NCBI GenBank assembly: GCA_001803225.1
Contig: MHBF01000198.1
Location: 852-54,518 of the forward strand
Source of the DNA: Lentisphaerae bacterium GWF2_44_16
GTDB lineage: Bacteria > Verrucomicrobiota > Lentisphaeria > Victivallales > GWF2-45-14
Reading direction: 5' to 3'
Length of the DNA stretch: 53,667 nucleotides
This document shows positions 25,343 to 34,050 of this stretch, piece by piece (within the stretch, counting starts at the first letter, position 1; every line of letters starts with the position of its first letter). Both the position numbers and the translations under genes were made by a program. A model generated the notes under the pieces. The model made no database searches and was not told the origin of the DNA. It was given only the letters and a program-made list of their open reading frames with translations.

Positions 25343-25768
25343 ATGATTATGGAAGGTTGTATATTCTGCAGGATAGTCGCCGGCGAACTGCCGTGCCGTA
25401 AGATTTATGAGGATGAACTTGTGCTGGCATTTATGGATATAGCGCCCATTAATCCGGGGCATATACTTGTCGTGCCCAAAGAGCATCATACGAGTTCCGC
25501 GAGCATATCCGAAGAGCTTGGCGGGAGAATGTTTCATGTGGGTTCCCGTTTGGGCGTGGCGTGTAAGCGCGCGCTGGACATGGACGCTTTTAATTTGCAT
25601 CTGGCGGACGGGACTTGCGCCGGGCAGGTGGTCATGCATGCGCATCTGCATGTCATTCCGCGCGGTTCGGAGGACGGTTTTCACTGGAATTGGCGACAGA
25701 AAAAATACACAAATGATGATGAACGTGAACAGGTTGCCCTTAAAATCCTTGAAAAATTGAAAATATAG
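25343..25768 (+). CDS. HIT-family nucleotide-binding hydrolase
   Basis: A 142-aa histidine-triad protein, hydrolase of nucleoside phosphoramidates or similar. Visible features are the CIFC zinc pair at the N-terminus, NPGHILVVPKEHH, and the catalytic triad motif MHAHLHVIPR (His-x-His-x-His). ATG 25343 with AGGGAAG upstream is chosen; ATG 25349 is also possible. trpA starts 10 bp downstream on the same strand, so they are probably co-transcribed. HIT proteins occur next to many unrelated genes, so no pathway is implied. Confidence 0.9.
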   Translation: MIMEGCIFCRIVAGELPCRKIYEDELVLAFMDIAPINPGHILVVPKEHHTSSASISEELGGRMFHVGSRLGVACKRALDMDAFNLHLADGTCAGQVVMHAHLHVIPRGSEDGFHWNWRQKKYTNDDEREQVALKILEKLKI

Positions 25769-25778
25769 GAATTCTAAA

Positions 25779-26615
25779 TTGAAAACTCAGACTAAAAAGA
25801 AAAATAATAATCCAAATGAACTGATAGGAAAGACTTTTAACAGAATACGTTCCGAAAAGCGGGCCGCTTTTGTGGCATATATAACAGCGGGGGACCCCGA
25901 TGCTAAAAGGTGCATACAAATTGCGGATGCCCTCGTCGAAGCCGGGATTGATATTCTGGAGCTGGGCGTTCCGTTTTCAGACCCTCTGGCGGACGGAGAA
26001 GCCAACCAGCTTGCCGCAGGCAGGGCCATTGCCGCCGGAGTAACCCCCGTCGGTGTGTTGGATATAGCAAAAGCAATCAGGAAAAAACATCCAACGCTTC
26101 CGATTGTGCTTTTCACATATATAAATCCAGTGGCGCATTCCGTTTGTTTTGGAGGCTATTGCCGGGAGGCCGCTTTATGTGGAGTGAACGCTATTCTTCC
26201 TCTCGACCTGCCGCCTGAGGAAGCCGATGGGTACAGAGGACATATTGACAATGCCGGGCTCGGTTTCGTAAATCTTGTAGCGCCTACGACAAGTGAACGC
26301 CGGATGAAGCAGCTTGTCGCAAGCGCGACGGCGTTTGTATATTACGTGGCACAGGAAGGCGTAACCGGGGAACGGAAGACGTTTGCTTCCGGAGTATCCG
26401 AAAGAATAGCGATGATAAAGAAACATACTTCACTTCCGGTGGTTGTAGGCTTCGGCATATCATCGCCTGAACATGTAAAGGAAGCCGCCGCAACAGGTGT
26501 TGACGGCGTGGTGGTGGGAAGTGCCATCGTCAGGAAGGTGGAAGCTTTCGCAAAAGGGCAGGGGAGCATTGACGATATACGCGGCTTCGTCAAGAAACTC
26601 AGAAAAGCTTTGTAG
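25779..26615 (+). CDS. trpA: Tryptophan synthase alpha chain
   Basis: Cleaves indole-3-glycerol phosphate to indole and glyceraldehyde 3-phosphate. The 278-aa protein has the TrpA signature ELGVPFSDPLADG, with catalytic Glu61 and Asp72 (equivalent to Glu49 and Asp60 of E. coli). It also has DLPPEE, YYVAQEGVTG and a phosphate-binding end FGISSPEHV plus VVGSAIV. The segment after LADG reads EANQ where PxIQ is usual, a small deviation in the active-site loop. The start is TTG with AGGA eight bases upstream. It is isolated from trpB and the rest of the pathway, sitting after a HIT gene. Confidence 0.93.
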   Translation: MKTQTKKKNNNPNELIGKTFNRIRSEKRAAFVAYITAGDPDAKRCIQIADALVEAGIDILELGVPFSDPLADGEANQLAAGRAIAAGVTPVGVLDIAKAIRKKHPTLPIVLFTYINPVAHSVCFGGYCREAALCGVNAILPLDLPPEEADGYRGHIDNAGLGFVNLVAPTTSERRMKQLVASATAFVYYVAQEGVTGERKTFASGVSERIAMIKKHTSLPVVVGFGISSPEHVKEAAATGVDGVVVGSAIVRKVEAFAKGQGSIDDIRGFVKKLRKAL

Positions 26616-26667
26616 TAGTAAAATTAAGCTATTTTTACAGCTTTGAAATGAGTGGTCAGATAGCGCA

Positions 26668-27165
26668 GTGATAAAAAGAAAGAAAAATATATCGTCCAAA
26701 ATCTTACATGGTGGCAGATATAATCGTTCTATGTTTTTTACACTTGTAGAGATGTTGCTTGTGATTGCTATTTTTACAATTCTTCTCGTTATTTCATTCA
26801 AAGGCCTGGTTGAAAGCGTGAGAAGAACTAAGAACCTTCGGGCTGCTATTGAATTGAAACAAATTCAGCAAATAATAAATCTGTATCACGAGGATTACAG
26901 GAGTTATCCCCCTGACCTTGCGGCAGTGGAAGTACGCAATATGAAAGACCCATGGAGTACACTTTATCAATACCAGAACTATAGCCTGATATCCAATGGC
27001 GCAAGAAGGAAAGACCGAAATCTTAATCCGTTGAATTCCGCGTATGACCTGTGGAGCAACGGAAAGGACCAGAAGACGAACAAACAGATCAACGGCTTTT
27101 ATGCCAGAGATGACATTATAGTGGCGAATGACGGGGAATTTGTCGGATTGGCATCCGATTACTGA
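26668..27165 (+). CDS. GspG-like pseudopilin
   Basis: A 165-aa protein (143 aa from ATG 26731) with a prepilin-type segment FFTLVEMLLVIAIFTILLV and a GspG-like body: NLYHEDYRSYPPDL, MKDPWSTLYQYQN, and AYDLWSNGKDQ near the end, the place where type II major pseudopilins bind calcium. Residue -1 before FTLVE is Phe rather than Gly. GTG 26668 lacks a good ribosome site and ATG 26731 has only a weak one, so the start is unsettled. No gsp or pil machinery is nearby; the next gene, 9 bp away, is a hybrid sensor kinase. It probably forms part of a pilus or secretion filament, or an envelope sensor input. Confidence 0.75.
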   Translation: MIKRKKNISSKILHGGRYNRSMFFTLVEMLLVIAIFTILLVISFKGLVESVRRTKNLRAAIELKQIQQIINLYHEDYRSYPPDLAAVEVRNMKDPWSTLYQYQNYSLISNGARRKDRNLNPLNSAYDLWSNGKDQKTNKQINGFYARDDIIVANDGEFVGLASDY

Positions 27166-27174
27166 CGGAGGATT

Positions 27175-29808
27175 ATGGAACACATAAAGAAAATTACTTT
27201 TTTTCTGAAAAGTTCAGTGGGGAAAAGGGTCTTCCTTATTTTTTTCTTATGCTCGGTATTGCCGATTGCTGTGATTTCCGTTATTACTTTTATTTTTGTG
27301 AACGAAAAACTTCATAATGAAAATGACGTTCTTACCAGAAATGACGCAAAAACAAAAGCCCTTGAAGTATTCGAGAGACTGACATTTATTCAGTCAGAGC
27401 TTAACTTGCTTGCGGTAATAGTAGAGAAAAACGGAGAATTAAGAGACCTGGGGAAACTTTCCAAGGGAGAGTTTTCTATTTCCACAAGGTACAGAAAAAT
27501 TTTTACTGTCAGAAACAATAAAGTGGAAAGAATAATTCTCGGCAGTAAAGTGCAGTTTATTCCTGAAATATCGGAAGGAGCCCGCAAGCAGCTGATTTCA
27601 GGCAAGTCGCAAATCGAGATAGTCACTGATGGAACCCAGTCGCGGATATTTTTTATTACAGGTATCTGCTCTGACACGCCGTTTGATCCTCTCTTGTATG
27701 CCGAAATCAATCTCCTGTACATACTTGGCATTGAGCCTCTGGTAAAATCCCAGGTTGGCGATTCTGAAATTATTGTTATTGACAAAGATACTCTTAATAT
27801 TCTCTATTCAAGTATCGAGTTCGGCGATGCGGTCAAGCAGAAACTCCGCGAACTTGAAACTCAGGATGGTTGCACACTGGAAATAAGAAACAGAAAGTAT
27901 ACATGCGGCGTATGGCGGCTTTTTCTTAAATATCATTTTAACTGCGAAAGTCTGATTTTCATTGTTGCCAGGCCGGACAACAGTTTTCTGCTTAACGGCG
28001 ATGACTTCAGAATTTACTTTGTGCTTTTTACGCTTCTTTCCATTTTTATAATCATTTTAATAAGCATAGGACTGATAAGGCGGACCCTGATACCTATAAA
28101 AGCGCTTATTGACGCGACAGAGAAAATAGGTGACGGCAATTTTGACATTGACGTTAAAGTGAATACACGGGATGAATTCAGTCAACTTGCCGTTTCTTTT
28201 AATCACATGGGACTCAAATTAAGGGAAATAACTTCGCAGCTCGCGGAAGAGAAACGGCAGGACCTGAAAAGAATAATAAACCTTAACAGTGCCATAGCCA
28301 TCCTATGGAAAAACGCTGAAAACTGGCCCGTTGAGTTTATCTCCGAAAATATCAGCATACTGGGATATGATATTCAGGATATTTACTGTATGAAGAATCC
28401 GCTGAAGAATATTATGGATGCTGCTGATTTTACAATGCTTGAGGCTCAGATTAAAGAGAGTCTTGGATATCGCGAAGCCGGAACTCTCACTGGAGAATAT
28501 AAGCTCATAGGCAAAGCAGGTGAGAGCTTATGTATGGAAGCCAGAATTCTTTTAAGACGAGGAGCCGATGGAAAAATAACACATTTTGAAGGACTTTTCA
28601 TTGATATAACGAGAAGAAAAAATATGGAGCAGGAACTTTTCGCCGCAAAGGAGGAAGCGGAAAAGGCCAATAGCGTCAAGAGTGAGTTTCTCGCCAATAT
28701 GAGCCATGAAATCAGAACGCCCATGAATGCTGTCATCGGGATGACCCAGCTTCTGCTTGATACAAAACTTGATCCAGAGCAGCAGGAATATTTTAAAATT
28801 ATCAGGGATTCAGGTTTCTCGCTGCTGGATATTGTTAATTCCATTCTTGACCTTTCAAAGCTGGAAGCGGGGAAAATGCCTCTTTACATTAAGACTTTTT
28901 CGCTTAGAGAATGTGTTAAGTCGCTTGTTCGCGGCTTTTATTGTGTGGTGAAAGAAAAAAATATTCTTCTTCACTACGCGATTGCGGAGGAAATCCCGGA
29001 ATTTCTCAATGGCGATGAAGGGAAAATCCGTGAGATATTACTTAATCTTCTTGGAAACGCAGTTAAATTTACGTCTGATGGAGAGATTTTTCTTGAGATA
29101 TCCGAAAAGGAAAGAATAGATGATGTTCTGTTCCTTTTCATATCGGTCAAGGATTCCGGTATAGGTATTTCTCTTGAAAAACAGAAGAGTATATTTGAGC
29201 CTTTTGTCCAGGACAATAATACAGTTGTGTTGCATAAGGGGACTGGCCTGGGGCTTAGTATTTCCAAAATGCTTGTAACTCTGATGAGCGGCGAGATATC
29301 GCTTGAAAGTCAGCCCGGGCAAGGATGCAGATTTTCATTTACGATAAAAACGCACCTTGCCTCTGAAGCGGAAATCAATGCGTTGAAAAAGAACAGTCTG
29401 CCCGATGATGGGCATTTACCGAAGACAGTTCCTTTACGTATTCTTGTTGCGGAGGATAATGCGATTAACCGGAAGCTTTTGAGAAAAATGCTCGAAAATA
29501 TTGGAAATACTGTGACTCTTGCTTCTGACGGAAAAGAAGCCGCGGAGCTCTTTGAAACCGGAAAATTTGATATTGTATTTATGGATATAGAAATGCCGGA
29601 ACTCAACGGTTATCAGTCAACAAAGGCGATAAGGGAAAAAGAAAAAAAGGATGGAACTCATCTTCCAATAATCGCGTTTACCGCTTATGCCGGAGAGGAT
29701 GACGCCAGAAAATGTATTGCGGCCGGAATGGATGATGTCCTTACAAAGCCCGTTGTCAAAAAAGAGCTCCTGCGTATATTGAACAAGTGGTCAGGGAAGG
29801 GCGTATAG
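27175..29808 (+). CDS. Hybrid sensor histidine kinase/response regulator
   Basis: An 877-aa membrane protein. TM1 at about 20-42, a periplasmic sensor region to about 277 and TM2 at about 279-300 are followed by HAMP (about 300-352), a PAS-like domain (about 372-480), HisKA with His511 (FLANMSHEIRTPMNAVIG), HATPase (N-box LLNLLGNAVKFTS; DSGIGIS; GTGLGLSI) and a C-terminal receiver with Asp804 (IVFMDIEMPELNG). All phosphotransfer residues are present. No output regulator or Hpt protein is adjacent, so signalling must pass to a gene elsewhere. It begins 9 bp after the GspG-like pseudopilin, suggesting that the two are made together. Confidence 0.93.
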   Translation: MEHIKKITFFLKSSVGKRVFLIFFLCSVLPIAVISVITFIFVNEKLHNENDVLTRNDAKTKALEVFERLTFIQSELNLLAVIVEKNGELRDLGKLSKGEFSISTRYRKIFTVRNNKVERIILGSKVQFIPEISEGARKQLISGKSQIEIVTDGTQSRIFFITGICSDTPFDPLLYAEINLLYILGIEPLVKSQVGDSEIIVIDKDTLNILYSSIEFGDAVKQKLRELETQDGCTLEIRNRKYTCGVWRLFLKYHFNCESLIFIVARPDNSFLLNGDDFRIYFVLFTLLSIFIIILISIGLIRRTLIPIKALIDATEKIGDGNFDIDVKVNTRDEFSQLAVSFNHMGLKLREITSQLAEEKRQDLKRIINLNSAIAILWKNAENWPVEFISENISILGYDIQDIYCMKNPLKNIMDAADFTMLEAQIKESLGYREAGTLTGEYKLIGKAGESLCMEARILLRRGADGKITHFEGLFIDITRRKNMEQELFAAKEEAEKANSVKSEFLANMSHEIRTPMNAVIGMTQLLLDTKLDPEQQEYFKIIRDSGFSLLDIVNSILDLSKLEAGKMPLYIKTFSLRECVKSLVRGFYCVVKEKNILLHYAIAEEIPEFLNGDEGKIREILLNLLGNAVKFTSDGEIFLEISEKERIDDVLFLFISVKDSGIGISLEKQKSIFEPFVQDNNTVVLHKGTGLGLSISKMLVTLMSGEISLESQPGQGCRFSFTIKTHLASEAEINALKKNSLPDDGHLPKTVPLRILVAEDNAINRKLLRKMLENIGNTVTLASDGKEAAELFETGKFDIVFMDIEMPELNGYQSTKAIREKEKKDGTHLPIIAFTAYAGEDDARKCIAAGMDDVLTKPVVKKELLRILNKWSGKGV

Positions 29809-29812
29809 GGGT

Positions 29813-29911
29813 TCAGTTTCTTTTTCTTAAATTCATCTCTATGAGTCCCAGGTTGGAGAGAAATTCAGGACTGGAGGGGTTGAGCGCGACTGCTTTTTTT
29901 AATGATTCCAC
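29813..29911 (-). pseudogene. C-terminal remnant of a TPR protein gene
   Basis: On the minus strand, codons from GTG 29911 to TGA 29813 read ESLKKAVALNPSSPEFLSNL followed by GLIEMNL: one clear tetratricopeptide repeat, then a stop. An in-frame TAA lies three codons before the GTG, so no complete TPR gene exists here. It follows the OppB-type permease by 20 bp. It is probably a decayed fragment left by rearrangement; a genuine 32-aa peptide is unlikely. Confidence 0.55.
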
Positions 29912-29931
29912 CCGGGTTTACCGGGTACCTA

Positions 29932-30957
29932 TTATCTTTTCTCATTGAATGTGATTCTGGGATCAACAAGGACATAAAGGAAATCAGAAAGGAGAATACC
30001 TGCCAGTGTGAGCGCTCCGCCGAAGGCAAAAAGCGCCATGAGCAGAGGAATGTCCCTGCTGGTTAACGCAAGCATTGAGAGAGAGCCCATGCCGGGGATA
30101 CTGAAGACGTATTCCACAATTATACTGCCGCTAATAAGGCCGGGGAGGAGGCCGGCAAAAAGGGTTATCAGCGGTATCATGGCATTTCTCAGCGCGTGCT
30201 TGAACAGGACAGTGTGTTCCGGTACTCCTTTTGCCCTGGCGGTGCGTATGTAATCCTGATTCACAACGTCAGCCATCCCTGATTTTGCGTAACGCGAAAG
30301 CCCGGCAAAACCGAAATAGCAGAGACAGAAAACGGGCAGCGTATAATGCATGGCTGTATTCCAGAGTATCTGCCAGATGGAGAGGCCCCAGATACTCGTA
30401 ATAGCTATACCTTTGAGCGGAAATACCGGATAATAACCTCCTTCACAGACTGAGGCCTGAAGAATTAGAGCAACCCAGAAAACAGGAAGCGAATAGAGAA
30501 AAAATAAGAAGAATGTCAGTAATCTATCAAAGTTCGAACTGGGGAAAACGGCTGAATATATTCCAATGGGTATCGAAAGCAGGTACGTAATAAGGATGGC
30601 CCATATATTTATCCAGAGGGTTACGGGAAGCCGTTCCATAATCAGCGAGGCTACCGGGCGTCCTTTATCAACAGACGCGGATGTTCCTAAATTTCCGTGC
30701 AGGAAAACATCTTTAAGCCAGAACAGAAACCCCAGAAGTATCGGCTCGTCAAGATGCAGTTTTGCCCGAAGTGAAAGATTTTTAGCCAGAGCTCCTTTGT
30801 CTGTGGATAAGCCCTGGGCTGTTCCCTCGTTTTCGCCGAGGATGGTGCTTTGCGTCGGGTCGCCCGGCGCCAATCTGACCAGAACATAACTCACCAGCAT
30901 TATGATGATGAGCGTAATGGCCGCAAGAAAAAATCTTTTTAAAAGATACTGAAGCAA
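29932..30957 (-). CDS. OppB/DppB-type ABC transporter permease
   Basis: A 341-aa inner-membrane permease of peptide/nickel-type ABC importers, with six membrane segments. It has the family N-terminus (LKRFFLAAITLIIIMLVSYVLVRLAPGDP), a periplasmic loop with ARxxLHLDEP- and GNLGTS-like motifs, and the cytoplasmic coupling segment ARAKGVPEHTVLFKHALRNAMIPL. The end is VDPRITF. The start is TTG with GGGAACGGA upstream. Normally OppC, OppD, OppF and a binding protein are adjacent; none is here. It is followed by a TPR remnant and preceded by rlmN, so the system is split or incomplete. Confidence 0.9.
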   Translation of the reverse strand: MLQYLLKRFFLAAITLIIIMLVSYVLVRLAPGDPTQSTILGENEGTAQGLSTDKGALAKNLSLRAKLHLDEPILLGFLFWLKDVFLHGNLGTSASVDKGRPVASLIMERLPVTLWINIWAILITYLLSIPIGIYSAVFPSSNFDRLLTFFLFFLYSLPVFWVALILQASVCEGGYYPVFPLKGIAITSIWGLSIWQILWNTAMHYTLPVFCLCYFGFAGLSRYAKSGMADVVNQDYIRTARAKGVPEHTVLFKHALRNAMIPLITLFAGLLPGLISGSIIVEYVFSIPGMGSLSMLALTSRDIPLLMALFAFGGALTLAGILLSDFLYVLVDPRITFNEKR

Positions 30958-30981
30958 AATCCGTTCCCTTCAATAATTTTC

Positions 30982-32028
30982 TTAATTACGCGGAATGCCT
31001 TTAGCTCTTAACTGACCGCAGGCGGCCTTCACGGAAGAACCCTTTTCTATTCTGAGTGTAACCTTCGCGCCTCTCTGTTTCAAGGTGTTTTCAAAGTTCA
31101 GAAGTGTTTCCTTTGACGGTCTAGCGTAAAAGCTTATTCCCACATCGTTGTAAGGGATGAGATTTACTTTTGCGCCGCAGTTTCTTGCTATTTCAGCAAG
31201 TTTGATAGCGTCTTCCATGGAATCATTAATCCCTTTGATCAGCGTATATTCAAAGGTGAATATACGGCCTGTTTTTTCCTTGAAATACATGCACGCGTCA
31301 ATAATATCTTTTATCGGGCGGCGGAACTTGTCCGGGATAAGCCTGGCCCTTGTCTGATCATTGGCGGCATGAAGTGAAACAGCCAGATTGAAGGGGCGTT
31401 CCAGATCCGCAAGTTTTCGTATGCCCTGAGGCCAGCCGCTGGTGGAGACGGTTATTCTCCGTCCTGACAATCCGACATATTCCTGGCTTGATATTATTTC
31501 AAGGGCCCTTGAGAGATGCGCAAAATTCATCAATCCTTCGCCGATGCCCATGAAAACGAGATTGTCTGGAAGTCTCTGGATTTGCGCGCAGGCAATGAAA
31601 AACTCTTCCGAGATTTCTCCTGCCGTCATATTGCGGATGAGCCCGTCCCGTCCGCTGGCGCAGAACCTGCACTGTACCGGGCAGCCAACCTGTGTGCTGA
31701 GACAGAACGTAACCCTGTCAGGAGACGGTATTATAACCGCTTCGACCGCCTCTCCGTCCGAAAGCCTTATCAGAAGTTTTTCTGTTCCGTCCGAAGCGCT
31801 TTCCTTTGCTTCAACGGAAGATGAATTACATATAAAATTTTCCTTGATTTTTTCTCTGAGGTTTTTGGGGATGTTTTTCATTTCATCCGGATTGATAACG
31901 CATTTGTGGTAAATCCAGTTAAATATCTGGGACGCCCTGTATGAGGCTTCCCCCTCTCTTTCGAGAAATTCCTTTAATTCCGCTTCGGTTACACCTGATA
32001 AAAATGATTTTTTCTTAATGTTTTTCAC
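30982..32028 (-). CDS. rlmN: 23S rRNA (adenine2503-C2)-methyltransferase
   Basis: Radical-SAM enzyme that methylates A2503 of 23S rRNA and A37 of some tRNAs. The 348-aa protein has the cluster motif Cys116-PVQ-Cys120-RF-Cys123 preceded by FCLSTQVG, the SAM-binding GIGEGLMN, and the methyl-carrier Cys337 near the end (AACGQL). The N-terminal accessory domain (RASQIFNWIYHK) is present. The start is GTG with AGGA six bases upstream. It is 24 bp upstream of the permease on the same strand. Confidence 0.95.
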   Translation of the reverse strand: MKNIKKKSFLSGVTEAELKEFLEREGEASYRASQIFNWIYHKCVINPDEMKNIPKNLREKIKENFICNSSSVEAKESASDGTEKLLIRLSDGEAVEAVIIPSPDRVTFCLSTQVGCPVQCRFCASGRDGLIRNMTAGEISEEFFIACAQIQRLPDNLVFMGIGEGLMNFAHLSRALEIISSQEYVGLSGRRITVSTSGWPQGIRKLADLERPFNLAVSLHAANDQTRARLIPDKFRRPIKDIIDACMYFKEKTGRIFTFEYTLIKGINDSMEDAIKLAEIARNCGAKVNLIPYNDVGISFYARPSKETLLNFENTLKQRGAKVTLRIEKGSSVKAACGQLRAKGIPRN

Positions 32029-32058
32029 GTTTTTCCTGTTTTTGATTTTCTTCGTATT

Positions 32059-32108
32059 CTGTCGCGAACGAAGTTGGGCGACAGTGCCAAAAGAGGCATT
32101 GCCTCTTT
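32059..32108. repeat. Pair of hairpins after the GT39 gene; second may act as terminator
   Basis: CTGTCGC...GCGACAG (7-bp stem, 32059-32084) is followed by AAAGAGGC-ATT-GCCTCTTT (8-bp stem, 32090-32108). The second overlaps the stop codon of the minus-strand glycosyltransferase gene and, read on that strand, ends in a short T run, so it could terminate transcription between that gene and rlmN. The pair mirrors the two GC-rich hairpins at 11012-11046. Confidence 0.5.
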
Positions 32109-33756
32109 ACTTTTTCTTGGGAGCTTCCACTCTTACACCTTTCCACAGGCATATTCTCTGATCTTTGTATTTCTTGCTTTCAGGCAGCAGGTTTTCCCAG
32201 AGTCTTCCGGGAAATACGGGCGCCTCGGTGCTTATGAGATATATTTCCTTTTCACGCACAGGGAGTTCCTCAAATGAATGTATTTTTTTTACGTTGCATC
32301 CTAGATAATAACATTCCGCGTAGAGACCTGAAATATTCTTGTCTTTATAAACAGTAAGAGAAGTCTGAAACGCAGGGCCTATGGCGTTTCTGAAAGCCTC
32401 GCCTATCTCATGTTTGGAATTGTCCTGTGCCTTGTAGGGATTGAGGAGCGCCCAATGAAAAAGGGCGGCAGCGGTGGCCAAAAGCAGGATGTATTCCCAT
32501 ACAGCGCCGTTCCTGCGGGTGTATATTAACATCAGAATACCGCATATTACGCATAAAGAGCCCTGAATGATTCCAAATAATATATTTTTTGAGTTATAGC
32601 GGAACGCAATATCAAAAGAGGACGGATAAAAATCCTGCCACCATTCGACGGGTACCAGATAAAAAGCTATGATAAAGAAACCTCCGAGTATGGCGGCATA
32701 GGAAAATATTTTTAAAAGTTTATGTATCTGGTGTCCGTGGCGTCTTACAAGGAGCCAGTAATTTATTCCAGTCATTACAGCCAGCGTCGGGGCCAGTATT
32801 ATCAAGTCTCTTGATTTTGTAAAAGGGCTTATCCATAAGAGAAAAAAGAGAGAAATGAATATCGTTCTCAGGTACCTGCTGAATATGGGGTTTTTATCAA
32901 GAGGATGATACGCCACGCAGAAAGGCGTCCATGCGATAATGCTCCATGGCAGGAAACGCAGTATGATTTCGAACGGAAACGTGAGCAGGTGCTGGAAGTA
33001 ATCCTCAAAAACCCCCTTGTCTATGGGGAGGCTGCTGAACGGAATATCGGTACCAGCGCTCCATCTGGAAAAGCCCCAGAGAAATATGAATACGAACAAT
33101 ATTGCCAATCCCACAAAAAAACCCGGGCGCTGGAGTTTGGTCCATAAAGTCAGAGGACGTCTCATGAACAGGAGAGGAAACGCAAAATAAATGAGGCAGG
33201 GCCATCCGAGCGTATAAAAAGCCAGTCCGCAGCAGAACATGCTGTATATCCATGCCCTGTTCCAGCTCCCTCTGGCGGCCCCGAACGTAAACCATACAAG
33301 CCAGCCCATGAAAATAAAGAGGAGTGCCAGCGTGTTCGGATAACCGTCCAGGGTTTTTTCTATTATTATTATTGACGAGAGCATGACCGCCGCGGCGACA
33401 GCCCCGGCCTGGATGTTCAGCGCGCGGCGTCCGGCGTCCCATGCCAGTATGGTCAGCGCGGCCAGAGACAGTACCGATATGATGCGCAGAGAAAATTCCA
33501 TTGTGAAACCGAGATACCTGCAGAGCAGGGCGCTTATCCACGGGAACATCGGAAATGTAGCCGGTATCAGTTCCCCGTGCGCTATTGTCAGAGGAAGAGC
33601 AAAGTCCATTTCCATGGTCATTGCCGAGTAATCCCCTTCACTCCAGTACAGTTCCCTGTCTCCCAGTTGGAGCGGAGCAAAAATCAGAAAAAAAGCAATC
33701 ACCAGAAAAATTATTGCTTTTCCGCCCTCCGGGGGCTTTTCATTATTAAAAGACAT
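32107..33756 (-). CDS. GT39/ArnT-like membrane glycosyltransferase
   Basis: A 549-aa protein with about eleven hydrophobic segments spread over most of its length and a short soluble C-terminus (about 460-549). The first periplasmic loop carries GDRELYWSEGDYSAMTMEM, matching the acidic catalytic loop of ArnT/PMT-type transferases (Asp/Glu before a Met-rich helix). These enzymes use polyprenyl-linked sugars to modify lipid A, proteins or polymers in the periplasm. Acceptor and sugar cannot be read from the sequence. ATG has AGGA upstream. It precedes rlmN by 78 bp. Confidence 0.82.
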   Translation of the reverse strand: MSFNNEKPPEGGKAIIFLVIAFFLIFAPLQLGDRELYWSEGDYSAMTMEMDFALPLTIAHGELIPATFPMFPWISALLCRYLGFTMEFSLRIISVLSLAALTILAWDAGRRALNIQAGAVAAAVMLSSIIIIEKTLDGYPNTLALLFIFMGWLVWFTFGAARGSWNRAWIYSMFCCGLAFYTLGWPCLIYFAFPLLFMRRPLTLWTKLQRPGFFVGLAILFVFIFLWGFSRWSAGTDIPFSSLPIDKGVFEDYFQHLLTFPFEIILRFLPWSIIAWTPFCVAYHPLDKNPIFSRYLRTIFISLFFLLWISPFTKSRDLIILAPTLAVMTGINYWLLVRRHGHQIHKLLKIFSYAAILGGFFIIAFYLVPVEWWQDFYPSSFDIAFRYNSKNILFGIIQGSLCVICGILMLIYTRRNGAVWEYILLLATAAALFHWALLNPYKAQDNSKHEIGEAFRNAIGPAFQTSLTVYKDKNISGLYAECYYLGCNVKKIHSFEELPVREKEIYLISTEAPVFPGRLWENLLPESKKYKDQRICLWKGVRVEAPKKK

Positions 33757-34050
33757 ATCTAATCCTGCGTTTCCTTAATAATTCATGATGAAAATCGGAA
33801 GTCTTCTCGCTATTGGTAAATATTAAAATAAACAGAAATTACAGTTCTGTCCAATGAATATCAACAGAAAAACTCCCAAGATGAAGATAATTTCCGTCAA
33901 ATCCCTGAAAATGTCTCCCGGTTTTCTCTTTTCCCTATTTCTGAAATTCTTCTATGTATTCAAAATAAATCAAAGCAAATTCACGCTTCGGCTTGGATTC
34001 TGCCCGTACCTTATTATTATAATTGCCCATTTGAATTATTTAAGGAACTT
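33757..34050. other. Intergenic region without a supported gene
   Basis: A 294-bp AT-rich divergent gap between the GT39-like gene and dus. An open frame at 33854-34054 (66 codons, ending in an ATGA overlap with dus) has no ribosome site and no recognisable content, so I do not call it. Promoters for both neighbours must lie here, but no near-consensus -35/-10 pair stands out. Confidence 0.5.
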
